DNA of 64,000 bases from Paenibacillus allorhizosphaerae (GCF_910594985.1 NZ_CAJVCE010000004.1:186001-250000); one strand, 5' to 3'. Counted from the stretch's first letter, positions 50,665 through 60,863 are shown. Notes: a model not told the origin generated them from the letters alone. Program-made: numbers and translations.

Positions 50665-51839
50665 AACGCCCCCCGCTTGTGATCCGCATAATAACCGCGC
50701 AATGCGTGCGATAGCATATCGGTCAGTTTTTCCGATAACGCTTCGTCCGAGTAGTGCTGCTGGTATAAAGATCGGGCGCCTTTCTCGAGCCGCTTGCGCA
50801 CAGAATCGCGTTCCAATACGCAGCGGATTTGTTCCGCCAGAGCGGATTCATCCCGATCGCCTGCCAGCAGAACGTTTTCCCCATGAATAAATTCAGGGTC
50901 GGTTTCCGAGCCGTTAATCGCTACGAGCGCGCGCCCGCTTCTCAAATAGGCCGCCACGACCGTTCGTCTGCCTGAAGGTCCCGACGATTCGACGAAGACG
51001 TTCACCACGCTGCCGTACAAGATGTCGCTTAATTCGTCATCGTCTACAAACCCGCGGATCACGAGACGCTCCGCAAAACCTTGCTCCTCCGCATACCGCT
51101 TAATCTCCGCCACTCTGGAGGCTTTTACATTAAAGCCTCCGACCAGTACAAGTCTCAATTCTTTATGTTTTCCCGCCAAACCAGCAAACGCCCAAACCAG
51201 CTCTTCAAGCCGCTGCAGCTCGGATAACGTTCCGAACCAGGTGATATAAGGCCAGGGATAACGCGGCGTTCTTAGCGCATCGTCTTTTCGGCCGCTCACG
51301 TTTCCTGCCGGAATTCGGTAAATCTTGCCGTTCCAAAAGCGTTTGAGCGCATGTTCGCGCTTATGGTTCGTTACGATTTGAAACCGACTGGAGCCGCCGA
51401 TCAACAGCAATTGAATCCGATGACACAAGGCAAGCAGCAATTGCTTCGGCTTAAAGCTCCAATCATAGTGCAGCTCGTGCATAAAGCTGACCACTGGGAC
51501 TTTGTATACGCATTTGATCCAAAGCGGAAGCAGCGCCGCAAAAGGGGCGACGCCGGCTTTCCCCCACATATGGGGCACATATTGAAACAAGACGACATCC
51601 GGCTTTTTCCGTTTGCAAATATAAGACAGCTGCCGAATGAAGTCGGGGTAGTTGACGTATTCGAAAATATCCTGGTCGTCGATATTTAATGGTTTCGCAA
51701 GCGAACGTTCTGCCGTCTGCTGACACAACACGGTTACAGAACTACAGTTTTGTTTAAACAGATCGCGTATTAATTCTGTATGGTCGGAAAGGCCGTTGCG
51801 TATGGGGGAGAAATATTTGGTCAGAATCAAAACGTTCAT
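50661..51839 (-). CDS. GT4 glycosyltransferase
   Basis: 392 residues: LILTKYFSPIRNGLSDHTELI, ITWFGTLSELQRLEELVWAFAGL, LVLVGGFNVKASRVAEIKRYAEE and FVESSGPSGRRTVVAAYLRSGRALVAINGSE. The C-terminal donor motif is degenerate (no clear E-x7-E), so donor or activity may differ from its siblings. AGGTGG precedes the ATG. Confidence 0.85.
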   Translation of the reverse strand: MNVLILTKYFSPIRNGLSDHTELIRDLFKQNCSSVTVLCQQTAERSLAKPLNIDDQDIFEYVNYPDFIRQLSYICKRKKPDVVLFQYVPHMWGKAGVAPFAALLPLWIKCVYKVPVVSFMHELHYDWSFKPKQLLLALCHRIQLLLIGGSSRFQIVTNHKREHALKRFWNGKIYRIPAGNVSGRKDDALRTPRYPWPYITWFGTLSELQRLEELVWAFAGLAGKHKELRLVLVGGFNVKASRVAEIKRYAEEQGFAERLVIRGFVDDDELSDILYGSVVNVFVESSGPSGRRTVVAAYLRSGRALVAINGSETDPEFIHGENVLLAGDRDESALAEQIRCVLERDSVRKRLEKGARSLYQQHYSDEALSEKLTDMLSHALRGYYADHKRGAL

Positions 51840-51884
51840 TTCGTTGTACCACCTAACTATCGATCTTGGCTATGCTCTCGTCGT

Positions 51885-53204
51885 TCAGTCGCCGATGACA
51901 CTCGGTTGTTTGCGCCCGCGCTGCAGTTTGTTCTGCACCAATCGCAATGCGGAGACAAACGGTCCGGGATAAAAGCGTAACAGGCGATGCCAGCCGATAC
52001 CGAGGCTTGCACACCGGTACAGCACTACCGCCCATTTCACCAGCGCGATGATCATGACGCCCAGAGCTGCGCCGACTCCGCCCAGCCACTGAAGCAGGAG
52101 GAATGCCGTCGTTCCGCCGGTGACCAGCCCTGTAATTTCCGCATAGGTCACATAATTGAACTTGCCTTCCGTCGACAAATAATTGATCATTACGACATAA
52201 CCGACATTGAGCGGTGCGCATATAAGCAGGATTTGCCCCATCAAGCTCGCTTCCGCATACTCGGAGCCGTATACGAACGGGAGCAGGAAGGGCAAAACGA
52301 GCGCCACGCATATAGCGAGCGAGAACGTTCCATAGAACAACGTTCCGTGAATGCGTTCCACCTGCCGCTGCCTCTGCTCTTGCTGCATATCCATCAGCTT
52401 CGGAAACAAGTATGTCCCCAAGGCGCCGACAAGGACAGACGGAAGCATGGTGGCGACGCTCACGGAAACGGTATATAAGCCCAAAGTGTACGTAGTGAGA
52501 AATAAGGAGATGATCAGCTGATCCAAATTGCTGCCGAACGTCGAAACGATGAAGCTGGCGTAAATTTGAATTCCTTTCGTGAACAGCTCACGCGCTGCCC
52601 GAAACACATTCGCAATGCGCGGACGAATCACTTTCAACACCCATCCCAATGAGATGATAAACATCGCCAATGACCAGAACAGACTGCAAATGATGAAGTT
52701 TCGGACGGAGTAGTCGTGCGAGAGCAAAAGACCGCAAATGATCGTCAGCGTCCCTACCGGATTTAAGATCCGCAGGGTTAACACTTTGCCAAACAAATTT
52801 TGTGTCTGCAGCGTACCGATCAAACCGTCGGACAATAGCCCTAGCGGCAAAGTGATCATGGAAATTTGAGCGAGTGCAATGACCTTATCCGACTGACCGG
52901 AAAGCAAGACGGGCACGAGGAATTCGCCTGCAACCACGCCGACGACGCCGATGAACGTCCCGATCAGCAAATAGGTGCCGAAATATTCCCTCTGCTTCTC
53001 GGGAAACTGTTTGCCTAAATATATGACAGCTCCAGGCAAGCCGATTGTGAAAAGAATAGTGAACAAGCCGCTCCAGCGCGTCGCCGTCGCCAGTTCGCCC
53101 CTCCCCTCCGGTCCCAAATACCGCGCACTAAGGATGCCCGTAATCAAATTAATGGCAATTACCAAAATGTTCACACCAAGGCTGGACAAAAAAAGTTTTT
53201 TCAT
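51885..53204 (-). CDS. wzx: Wzx-type oligosaccharide flippase
   Basis: 439 residues, about 12-14 membrane helices, polysaccharide-biosynthesis family (MOP). N terminus LGVNILVIAINLITGILSARYLGPEGRGELA is the hallmark. It moves the finished lipid-linked repeat across the membrane. Starts four bases after the preceding gene ends. Confidence 0.92.
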   Translation of the reverse strand: MKKLFLSSLGVNILVIAINLITGILSARYLGPEGRGELATATRWSGLFTILFTIGLPGAVIYLGKQFPEKQREYFGTYLLIGTFIGVVGVVAGEFLVPVLLSGQSDKVIALAQISMITLPLGLLSDGLIGTLQTQNLFGKVLTLRILNPVGTLTIICGLLLSHDYSVRNFIICSLFWSLAMFIISLGWVLKVIRPRIANVFRAARELFTKGIQIYASFIVSTFGSNLDQLIISLFLTTYTLGLYTVSVSVATMLPSVLVGALGTYLFPKLMDMQQEQRQRQVERIHGTLFYGTFSLAICVALVLPFLLPFVYGSEYAEASLMGQILLICAPLNVGYVVMINYLSTEGKFNYVTYAEITGLVTGGTTAFLLLQWLGGVGAALGVMIIALVKWAVVLYRCASLGIGWHRLLRFYPGPFVSALRLVQNKLQRGRKQPSVIGD

Positions 53205-53207
53205 ACG

Positions 53208-54926
53208 TTACCTTTGCTCTGCCGTCTTCACGAGTCTTCTTGCTTCGCCAAACGGAGTGTCGATCGATTCGTAAATGTTCACGACCAAATGACTTAGAAG
53301 CTGATCCGTGCGAATATTTTCGAACATAAACGACTGTTTCCCGCTCACCAGGCGATTGACGCCGGTGAAAGAAACCGTTTCCGAGCCAATCACTCTTCCT
53401 TGGCTGTCGGCAAGCTCGATTCGCATTTTGGAGAAATTTTGGTCCACTACAATGTTGTCAAGCCGTTTGATATCCAGATCCAAATTCATTTTATACCTGT
53501 ATTTTCCGGCATCGTATAAAGTCGAGACGGTCCAGTAATTGAGCTTGGATTCGAACGGATAAAATTTCAGTATGCCGTCGTCTGTCTCTTTCTGGATCTG
53601 GGTTTGGTAGGATGCGATCGGAATGCGGTATGGCGCTGCGGACTGTCCGTCGAGCAGGTTCATCGTCAAATTGCTGCCTTTCTCGGAATTCGGCAAATTG
53701 AACGAGTAACTGATCACATAGCTCAAGTTCGGCGCCAGTTCCTGGGCTGCAGCGCTTTGCCTTGCTCCAATATAACTATACCCTTCCGCTGTCCGGAGCT
53801 CGGCCATGAAAGGTGGTACGGGCAGCGGCCGGTCGGTCTGATTTTTCAGCTTGAACTTGGCGATGGCCATCTGGTAACCTTCTCCCTCGGCTCCGTGCAT
53901 ATGCAGCTCGACCATCGAAACCTCGATGCCTTGCTGTATCAAATTGTTCAACGGATCCAGCGGGATGGATCCGCCCGGTGAAACGGGTTGCGGCTGCCCG
54001 CTTAAATTGGCGGTTTTCTCGTCGAGACGAATGGTCAATCGCCCGATATTGTATTCGAGGACCGTTTTATCCCCCTGGACAAAACTTTCCTGATTCAATA
54101 TCGTCAAGCTCTTGAGAACCGTATCGTTTTCGAGTGGTATCGCATAAAACAATTGCTGCTTCTCCCCGGGTTCGATCGTTACTTCCCCGACAGGAGCGAT
54201 CCGCTTCGCATGGTATACTTTTTTGTCGGAATTCCCGTCAATTTGGATCGCAGGCAGCGTTTCCTTCAATACGCCTTTGTTTTCGGCGAGCAGAGCCACG
54301 ATAGCGACGGGACCTTGTGCACTGTTTTGGTACACTAATTGAATCGGCGTAAAGCGCAAGCCCAAGGATAGCACGGGAATGGCGAACGGCTGCTTCCAGG
54401 CCACAGATTGGCCCTCGGCCGCCAGAGACGCCTGGTTACCGTTCCACTGGCTCGTAACGGGAATGGTTAGCACGGTCTTCTCTTTGATCGGATATTCAAA
54501 CTCGTCGATATCGACCCAATAAAGCGAAGTCAGACTAAAATCATCGTTGCGGTCCAACACGATGACATAACTGAGCTCGACTTTTTCCTGCGGCTGTATC
54601 GCTGCCGCATTCGACTCGCTGGCGCGAAGCGTGTACTCGTTGCCGCTGCTGGTCTTCACCCTTAGTGCATATTCGGGGACCCGGGTCATGCGATCTCCGC
54701 TGTTGAACAAACGAAGGACGACGCCGATTCGCGTTCCACTCGCTGTCCGTTCGTTGAGCACGCTCTTGACCTCTACCTCCACCGAATCGGTCAGTGCATA
54801 CCGCTGTACCGCAGCCGACGCGGATTCCGTTTCATTCGCCATTACATATACGCTTGCGGACGATGGAGTGATCAAAGAGGCGCAGATTGCGACAGAAGCG
54901 ACGATTTTAAATAAATGATGTCTCAC
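53208..54926 (-). CDS. Exported protein of unknown function, exopolysaccharide operon
   Basis: 572 residues from the GTG at 54926, nine bases after TGAGGG; a GTG at 54941 overlaps that site. Signal peptide at about 1-30 (ends TPSSASVYVMA). The mature part looks like three or more beta-sandwich repeats of about 150 residues, each with a pattern like V-x-V-x-L-x-L-F-N-x-G-D-R then A-L-R-V-K-T-S-S-G (compare VVLRLFNSGDRMTRVPEYALRV with KFKLKNQTDRPLPVPPFMAELR), as in DUF4352-type surface domains. It sits between wzx and the HlyD-like gene, so it may help export or anchor the polymer. No family name is certain. Confidence 0.72.
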   Translation of the reverse strand: MRHHLFKIVASVAICASLITPSSASVYVMANETESASAAVQRYALTDSVEVEVKSVLNERTASGTRIGVVLRLFNSGDRMTRVPEYALRVKTSSGNEYTLRASESNAAAIQPQEKVELSYVIVLDRNDDFSLTSLYWVDIDEFEYPIKEKTVLTIPVTSQWNGNQASLAAEGQSVAWKQPFAIPVLSLGLRFTPIQLVYQNSAQGPVAIVALLAENKGVLKETLPAIQIDGNSDKKVYHAKRIAPVGEVTIEPGEKQQLFYAIPLENDTVLKSLTILNQESFVQGDKTVLEYNIGRLTIRLDEKTANLSGQPQPVSPGGSIPLDPLNNLIQQGIEVSMVELHMHGAEGEGYQMAIAKFKLKNQTDRPLPVPPFMAELRTAEGYSYIGARQSAAAQELAPNLSYVISYSFNLPNSEKGSNLTMNLLDGQSAAPYRIPIASYQTQIQKETDDGILKFYPFESKLNYWTVSTLYDAGKYRYKMNLDLDIKRLDNIVVDQNFSKMRIELADSQGRVIGSETVSFTGVNRLVSGKQSFMFENIRTDQLLSHLVVNIYESIDTPFGEARRLVKTAEQR

Positions 54927-54937
54927 AGCTCGGGCCC

Positions 54938-56233
54938 TCACTTTTTCACTTGGTTACCGGCCGTAGCCAGTTGTACCTTCTCTTTATCTTTCAATTGATT
55001 CGGATCGGAGGTAACGAGCATCTCCCCTTCTCGCACACCCGATAGCACTTCTTGACTAAGTTCGTCGTCGCTGATGCGGCCGAGCTCTACCTTACGCCGT
55101 TCTACGGTATCGTTAACGGCAACGAACACAAAATTTTCGTCGCCCTTCTTCAGTATGCTTGCGACCGGCACGGACAGAACGATCTGCTCGTCTTCTGTCG
55201 TGAGCTGCACCCGCGTTTTCATTCCAGGTTTGAACTTCAGGTCGCGATTCGGAACTTCCAAGCTAAGCTCGTACCCTTTGGTCTGGGGATCGATGACGCT
55301 GGACAGGAAACTCACATTCGCTTTTGCCTTCTCCGTCGTTCCCGGAAGATAGTAAGTAAGTTCATTTTTGCCCCGCACCAATCGGGCGGCTTGCTCCGAC
55401 AGCTGCGCTTTGATCTTAACCGGGTCGATGCGTTGAATCAGCCCGATTTTGCCTCCCTTTCCGGCCGGCATGCCCTTGTCCAGCAGCAGTTCGGTCAGAA
55501 TGCCGTCGGCCGGCGCTTTCACTTCGAGCCCGGAAGCGAGTTCGTCGAACTGCTGCAGGCTCAATTGCGCCTCCTTCAGCTGCGTCTGCAGCGGAGTCAA
55601 CGAATCCGTCGTTTCCAAAACTTTCAGTTTTTGCTTTAAAAACTGAATGTCCAGCTGCGCATTGGCGAGTTGATTTTCCGCCTGCTGCACCTGCAGCTTT
55701 TTGGCGACGCCCGCTTCGTAGTCATTGAGCGTTTTATTCCGGGTCCGCGTCAGTTCTAAAATGCCCTGCTCCGCCTTCTTTATTGAATTGAGGAGCTCCG
55801 TTCTACCCATTTCTTTTTCGCTCCGCGCACTGCTGATGGCGTCTTCGGCTTTCTTTACGGCAAGCGCCAATTTTTCCCGCTCAAATTTCGCATCCCTGGA
55901 AAACAATCGGACGATGACATCGCCTTCCTTGACGCTATCCCCCCGTTTCTTCAACACTTCTTCTACGATCCCGTCGGTCTGGGCAAGCACATCGAATTGA
56001 AGGGAGGCTACAAATTCCGCAGATTGTTCCGGCGACTCTCCGATCTTTAGTTTGGTTAGTTTCAACGTCTTGATACTCTTGAGCTGCTGCTCTTGGGCCA
56101 AAGCCTCTTTCTCCGGTTGAAATACCCGGATTGCCGAGCAGCCGACAATAACGGACAAGCTGATGCCTAATACGGCAACCGTCTTTATGTTGCGGTATAC
56201 GGCTGTTTTACGGCGTTGACGCTGTTTTCGCAT
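54938..56233 (-). CDS. HlyD/RND-adaptor-like lipoprotein
   Basis: 431 residues. N-terminal signal with lipobox-like SVIVGCSA at about 28-35. Then lipoyl half (DVLAQTDGIVEEVLKKRGDSVKEGDVIVRL), a long coiled-coil hairpin at about 115-210, second lipoyl half (LEVKAPADGILTELLLDKGMPAGKGGKIG), and beta-barrel plus membrane-proximal domain (FKPGMKTRVQLTTEDEQIVLSVPVASIL). The architecture is that of efflux adaptors, but no MacB-type ABC or RND pump lies nearby. Probably anchored outside the membrane and involved in polymer export. AGGAGGG precedes the ATG; it overlaps wzy by 49 bases. Confidence 0.88.
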   Translation of the reverse strand: MRKQRQRRKTAVYRNIKTVAVLGISLSVIVGCSAIRVFQPEKEALAQEQQLKSIKTLKLTKLKIGESPEQSAEFVASLQFDVLAQTDGIVEEVLKKRGDSVKEGDVIVRLFSRDAKFEREKLALAVKKAEDAISSARSEKEMGRTELLNSIKKAEQGILELTRTRNKTLNDYEAGVAKKLQVQQAENQLANAQLDIQFLKQKLKVLETTDSLTPLQTQLKEAQLSLQQFDELASGLEVKAPADGILTELLLDKGMPAGKGGKIGLIQRIDPVKIKAQLSEQAARLVRGKNELTYYLPGTTEKAKANVSFLSSVIDPQTKGYELSLEVPNRDLKFKPGMKTRVQLTTEDEQIVLSVPVASILKKGDENFVFVAVNDTVERRKVELGRISDDELSQEVLSGVREGEMLVTSDPNQLKDKEKVQLATAGNQVKK

Positions 56234-57678
56234 TTCAAAAGTTCCCTCCTGCGTTTTAATGTCAGCACATCCAAATACCCTATGCTAAGCCATACAATGG
56301 CACATGTTGAGTAATTGCCTCCAATCGACCAGCCGCCCAGCGTCGCAAGCAAAATCCCCAAGATGATCAGCCCCATCGTGCCCGATCTGGCTTCCCTGAA
56401 CGCCATGCGCAGCGCTTCCCAAATAATAAGTCCGTAGATGATTCCGCCCGGAAGACCGTTGGAAATCATCATGTTGCTTAAGTCGACTTCCGAGCTATGT
56501 CCCGTGTTCGACAGCTTCATCCCGGCCAAGGTCGTACTCCCTAAACCGTAGCCGACCGGCATCGTAAAGCCTTTCATCAACCCGGTTAGAAGCATATTGA
56601 TATGGATCATCGCCGTCGAATGCTCCTCATCGAACGGATTGGCGAGGCCGTTGACTTGGTGTGCGATAAGCGCGCTGCCCGACGTATCGATCCTGGTAAT
56701 CGCCGAAAACGCAAGCACAAGCACTCCGGCCATCACGATCGCCGCAAGCCACCGGGTAGAAGTTTTTTTCGCGCTTACTATTGTTACTACGGCGATAGCG
56801 AACGAGGTAAGAAATACCGGCGTTCGCGCCGATTGCATGAACATGGCGTACATCAATAACGGTAAAACGAGAATGGCAGCAAGCTTTACAATGAGCTTCC
56901 CCCGAAGCAGGGACACCCAGGTGATGACGATGGAAATAACGAGATAAATCGTGTACTCCGCCCCGTTGGTAAAAAAGGAAAAGGCTCTCGATTCGTCCTC
57001 GCTGACCATCAGTGCAGCGTAGCCGGCAATGTCAATCCAGGTTTCTTCAAACGACAAAAAACCATAAAAAATTTGTTTCAATCCGTAGATCGCGCTAATG
57101 ACGCCTATCGCGCAAACCGTTCCGAAAATAAACTTGACCCAGCGTTCATTAAAATGAATGCGGGTCAGCACCATCCAGAACAACGGAACGACATAAAAAA
57201 TCACGCCCCCGAGTCCGGTTAAAATGCTTCCCTGCAGCGGGTTGAAAATTTGCAGCACATCGATTAGCAGCATCCAGCGAACAAGCCTGAACAAGCGGGT
57301 ATCGTCTTCTTTGTCAATGGGCTGCCTCCGAATATAAGTCCAATATACCCAATATGACCCGAGCAGCATGATCATGGCAGGCGCAAGAACGACCAGCGGA
57401 TCAAACGAACTCCACCCGGAAGAAGGAATTAACGCCCTCCGGAAAAAGCCCATGAACGGGAGGTACAGCAGCAGCCCGAACAGCATCCATCTCGGATACC
57501 GAATGCTGAGCGCGATAAAGATCAGACTGATGGAAGCGAAAAAAATCATTCTGATTTTGGACGGGTCCATCACGGTCCGGCCAATAGCATATCCGCAAAC
57601 GCAAAACAGAACCATGCCGGCTGCGATCCTAACAAGGCGAATTTCCTGAATTCTTTGCATCAGAGCATTCAACTTCAT
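56185..57678 (-). CDS. wzy: Wzy-type polysaccharide polymerase / O-antigen ligase family
   Basis: 497 residues, about 12 membrane helices with a large extracellular loop (about 335-400: RIDTSGSALIAHQVNGLANPF ... GYGLGSTTLAGMKLSNTGHSSEVDLSNM), characteristic of Wzy_C/O-antigen ligase proteins. It joins repeat units on the outer membrane face. ATG 57678 is chosen; the GTG at 57708 is an alternative; neither has a strong ribosome site. Confidence 0.88.
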   Translation of the reverse strand: MKLNALMQRIQEIRLVRIAAGMVLFCVCGYAIGRTVMDPSKIRMIFFASISLIFIALSIRYPRWMLFGLLLYLPFMGFFRRALIPSSGWSSFDPLVVLAPAMIMLLGSYWVYWTYIRRQPIDKEDDTRLFRLVRWMLLIDVLQIFNPLQGSILTGLGGVIFYVVPLFWMVLTRIHFNERWVKFIFGTVCAIGVISAIYGLKQIFYGFLSFEETWIDIAGYAALMVSEDESRAFSFFTNGAEYTIYLVISIVITWVSLLRGKLIVKLAAILVLPLLMYAMFMQSARTPVFLTSFAIAVVTIVSAKKTSTRWLAAIVMAGVLVLAFSAITRIDTSGSALIAHQVNGLANPFDEEHSTAMIHINMLLTGLMKGFTMPVGYGLGSTTLAGMKLSNTGHSSEVDLSNMMISNGLPGGIIYGLIIWEALRMAFREARSGTMGLIILGILLATLGGWSIGGNYSTCAIVWLSIGYLDVLTLKRRRELLKCENSVNAVKQPYTAT

Positions 57679-57813
57679 GCGCCCACTTTCATCAAAATTA
57701 CACGACATTGAAGAAAATCATTCTATTGTATGTATTATCGTAAGCCATACCGTGGCGCTGCACGAGCAGCCGGTTCAAGCTTCGGTTGCTATCAAAGTTA
57801 GCGTTCATCAATC

Positions 57814-57847
57814 GAAGAGGCCGTCCGCGCGACGGGACCGCCTCTTC
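57814..57847. terminator. Hairpin between ugd and wzy
   Basis: GAAGAGGC-GGTCC / GGACGGCCTCTTC stem 14 bases after the ugd stop, without a T run. It could attenuate or protect the operon mRNA rather than stop it fully. Confidence 0.5.
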
Positions 57848-57860
57848 ACCGGACCGTATG

Positions 57861-59237
57861 CTATTCGTTTGCATACACATAACCGGCGGTGCCTTTCATT
57901 CCAATTCCGATTCCTATATACTCCAATTCGTCATGTTCCGACACGTTCAGAGCGTTCCGGCCGTCGATCACAAGCGGCCGCCGCATGACCGATTTTAATT
58001 TTCCGATATCCATACTTGTGTACTCGGGCCATTCCGTTATTAGCAGGGCAGCGTCCGCCTGCGACAGTGCCTCCAGTATTCCCCCGGCGAAATGCACCGA
58101 ATCCGGAAGCAGGGCGGCGGCTTTGCGCATGGCTACCGGGTCATGGACCCGGACCTTCGCTCCGGCGGCCACCAGCGTCCGGATCAGCGGAATGCTGGGA
58201 GCTTCCCGCAGATCGTCCGTTCCCGGTTTGAAAGATAATCCGAGCACCGCGATCTGTTTGCCTGCCAGTTCGCCGAGCTGCTCATACAATTTGTGTATCA
58301 TAATAAACTTCTGGGACTGATTGACCTCGATGACAGCGGACAGCAGTTTAAAGTCATATCCGTTGGTGTCTGCAATGAATTGCAACGCCCGCGTATCTTT
58401 CGGAAAGCAGCTTCCTCCGTAACCGATGCCCGCTTGCAAAAAGGAAGGACCGATGCGCGGATCGGCGCCGATAATTCCTGCCACTTGCCGCACATCGGCT
58501 CCGACCCGGTCGCAAACGTTGGCAATTTCATTGATAAAGCTGATCTTCATAGCGAGAAACGCATTGGCCGCATATTTAGCCAGCTCCGCGCTTCTGCGGT
58601 CGACCCGGATATAGTCGGGCAGGGAATAACCGTCGGGGCGTCCGGTAAGCAGCGGTGACTCGAAGCTCTGATTAAGAACAGCGGCATATAGTGTTTCCAA
58701 CACGTCGCTTGCAGCCTGTTCTCCTCCTACGACGATCCGCTCCGGATAAAAGGTATCGAAAAGCGCACGTCCTTGTCGGAGGAACTCCGGGTTCGAGACG
58801 ACCATGACCCGATTCGCCAACCCGGCTTCCTTGACTTTGCGATCGATCTGATCGCCGGTTCCTACGGGAACCGTACTTTTGTTAATCAATACGGTCGGTT
58901 TGCTCTTCATCCGCAAATAGCCGATCGTCTCTTCCACAGCCGAAAATAAAAATGTCAAATTGGGCGAACCGTCTTCGTTAGCCGGCGTTCCTACGGCAAA
59001 AAAGACGACATCTGCGTCCATAACCGCTTCCCAGGCGGAACTGGTAAAACGGATATGATCGGGCCGCATATGAATCAATTCATGCAAGCCCGGCTCGTAG
59101 AAAGGCATAATTCCCTGCGACAACTGCTCGACTTTTCGGTCGTCCGTGTCGACGCAAGTAACCTCGTGATTCAAATAAGCGAGCGATGCGCCTGTAGTGA
59201 GTCCCACATAGCCGGTTCCTATTACCGTTACTTTCAT
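57861..59237 (-). CDS. ugd: UDP-glucose 6-dehydrogenase
   Basis: 458 residues; oxidises UDP-glucose to UDP-glucuronate with two NAD+. N-terminal Rossmann MKVTVIGTGYVGLTTGASLA, AVGTPANEDGSPNL, VSNPEFLRQGRA, the catalytic cysteine 277 in GYGGSCFPKDT and C-terminal ITEWPEYTSMD. AGGAGAG precedes the ATG. With galU it makes the glucuronate donor for an acidic exopolysaccharide. Confidence 0.97.
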   Translation of the reverse strand: MKVTVIGTGYVGLTTGASLAYLNHEVTCVDTDDRKVEQLSQGIMPFYEPGLHELIHMRPDHIRFTSSAWEAVMDADVVFFAVGTPANEDGSPNLTFLFSAVEETIGYLRMKSKPTVLINKSTVPVGTGDQIDRKVKEAGLANRVMVVSNPEFLRQGRALFDTFYPERIVVGGEQAASDVLETLYAAVLNQSFESPLLTGRPDGYSLPDYIRVDRRSAELAKYAANAFLAMKISFINEIANVCDRVGADVRQVAGIIGADPRIGPSFLQAGIGYGGSCFPKDTRALQFIADTNGYDFKLLSAVIEVNQSQKFIMIHKLYEQLGELAGKQIAVLGLSFKPGTDDLREAPSIPLIRTLVAAGAKVRVHDPVAMRKAAALLPDSVHFAGGILEALSQADAALLITEWPEYTSMDIGKLKSVMRRPLVIDGRNALNVSEHDELEYIGIGIGMKGTAGYVYANE

Positions 59238-59267
59238 ATAAGCTCTCCTGACGGAAAAAGATGAAGT

Positions 59268-59960
59268 TCAATAAGCGTTGTTCGGAAACAGCATGACCCA
59301 AACGGTTTTGAAGATCAGCTTGATGTCGAACCAAATGGTGCGATTTTGAATGTAGTACAAATCAAGCTCGACCATTTGCTCAAAGGAAAGCCCGTTCCTT
59401 CCGCTAACTTGCCACAGTCCGGTGCATCCCGGGATAACCGTCAAGCGCTGCCTGTCATAGGCCGAATACTGCTCGACTTCCCGAGGCAGCGGCGGCCTTG
59501 GGCCTACCAGACTCATGTCGCCCTTTAGCACGTTCCACAACTGCGGCAGCTCGTCCAAACTCGTCACGCGCAGTATTTTGCCGATTTTCGTAATCCGAGG
59601 GTCGTCTTTCATTTTAAACATCGCGCCTTGAATTTCGTTCTTATCCATTAATTTGTTCAGCAGTTCCTCTGCATTCCAGACCATCGATCGGAATTTGTAC
59701 ATATAGAAATGCTTCCCGTCTTTGCCGACGCGGATCTGCCTGAAAAAGACAGTTCCTTTCGGGTCCTCGAGCTTGATCAAAACCGCAATCGCGAAAAACA
59801 AAAAGGTGCAAAGCAAGAGGCCGACGCATGATGCCGCAACGTCCAGTATTCTCTTCATCAGCACATAGTTTCTCTGCTTGGCAGCAAGCTGTCTTAGCGA
59901 ACCATCCTGATAATACGTTCGAGAACTGAGCACTTCCCCTTTATCGGAATAATTCGACAT
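59268..59960 (-). CDS. Priming sugar-phosphate transferase (bacterial sugar transferase family)
   Basis: 230 residues: one N-terminal membrane segment at about 38-62 (DVAASCVGLLLCTFLFFAIAVLIK), then the cytosolic catalytic domain KGTVFFRQIRVGKDGKHFYMYKFRSM, LRVTSLDELPQLWNVLKGDMSLVGPRPPLPREV and PGCTGLWQVSGR. It is the short PglC-like form without the upstream WbaP membrane domain. It moves a sugar-1-phosphate from UDP-sugar, likely UDP-glucose or galactose, to undecaprenyl phosphate to start each repeat. Confidence 0.95.
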   Translation of the reverse strand: MSNYSDKGEVLSSRTYYQDGSLRQLAAKQRNYVLMKRILDVAASCVGLLLCTFLFFAIAVLIKLEDPKGTVFFRQIRVGKDGKHFYMYKFRSMVWNAEELLNKLMDKNEIQGAMFKMKDDPRITKIGKILRVTSLDELPQLWNVLKGDMSLVGPRPPLPREVEQYSAYDRQRLTVIPGCTGLWQVSGRNGLSFEQMVELDLYYIQNRTIWFDIKLIFKTVWVMLFPNNAY

Positions 59961-59975
59961 GGTACCAAACTCCTT

Positions 59976-60863
59976 CTATCCGATGACATTGGGAAGGGAA
60001 TTTTTGTCCAGCATCGTCTCGAGCGCGTGCAAAAGCGGCCCGCGAAGCTCAGGATTATGCAGTGCAAAATCCAATGTTGTCAGTATAAAACCGAGTTTTT
60101 CCCCAACATCGTAACGAATACCCTGGAAATGATAAGCGTAGACGTTCTGAATCTCATTCAATCTTTGAATCGCATCAGTCAACTGGATCTCGCCGCCGGC
60201 TCCTTCTTCCTGAAGATCGAGAAAGCGAAAAATTTCAGGCGTAAGAACGTAACGCCCCATGATGGCTAAATTGGATGGCGCTTTGCCCGGGAGCGGTTTT
60301 TCGACAAAATGCTTTACTTGGTATAAACTGCCGATTTTTGTCAGCGGGTCGATAATGCCGTACCGCTGGGTTTCATTGTCGGATACCGGTTGCACGCCGA
60401 TAACCGAACCGCCGGTGTTTTCAAACTGATGGATCAGCTGCTTCAGGCAGGGTGTATCCGATTGAACGATATCATCGCCGAGTAATACGGCAAACGGTTC
60501 GTCGCCGATAAATCTTCTGGCACACCATACTGCGTGTCCGAGTCCTCTCGGTTCTTTTTGACGTATGTAGTGAATTTCCACTTTGGACGACCGGCGCACT
60601 TCTTCCAGAAGCTTGACTTTTCCTTTTTCCGCCAAATTCGTTTCCAGCTCAAAGGCATGGTCGAAATGGTCTTCGATCGCACGCTTTCCTTTGCCGGTTA
60701 CAATAATGATGTCTTCGATTCCCGACTCAATCGCTTCCTCAACAATGTATTGAATGGTGGGCTTGTCGATAATCGGAAGCATTTCTTTTGGCATCGCTTT
60801 TGTTGCCGGCAAAAAACGGGTTCCAAGCCCTGCGGCCGGAATAATCGCTTTTCTTACTTTCAT
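59976..60863 (-). CDS. galU: UTP-glucose-1-phosphate uridylyltransferase
   Basis: 295 residues from the ATG at 60863, behind [33 protein letters not shown] at the N terminus, LLGDDIV and [27 protein letters not shown]. Makes UDP-glucose from UTP and glucose-1-P for the priming enzyme, Ugd and the transferases. First gene after the long non-coding gap within the operon. Confidence 0.97.
   Translation of the reverse strand: MKVRKAIIPAAGLGTRFLPATKAMPKEMLPIIDKPTIQYIVEEAIESGIEDIIIVTGKGKRAIEDHFDHAFELETNLAEKGKVKLLEEVRRSSKVEIHYIRQKEPRGLGHAVWCARRFIGDEPFAVLLGDDIVQSDTPCLKQLIHQFENTGGSVIGVQPVSDNETQRYGIIDPLTKIGSLYQVKHFVEKPLPGKAPSNLAIMGRYVLTPEIFRFLDLQEEGAGGEIQLTDAIQRLNEIQNVYAYHFQGIRYDVGEKLGFILTTLDFALHNPELRGPLLHALETMLDKNSLPNVIG

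Noticed and set aside
43575..51839. Specific sugar assignments for each GT4 enzyme
   Set aside because: Donor and acceptor cannot be read from GT4 sequence; only the WbaZ-like enzyme beside manC has a hint.
57698..57810. Small ORF (MNANFDSNRSLNRLL...) between ugd and wzy
   Set aside because: No ribosome site; lies within the hairpin-containing spacer.
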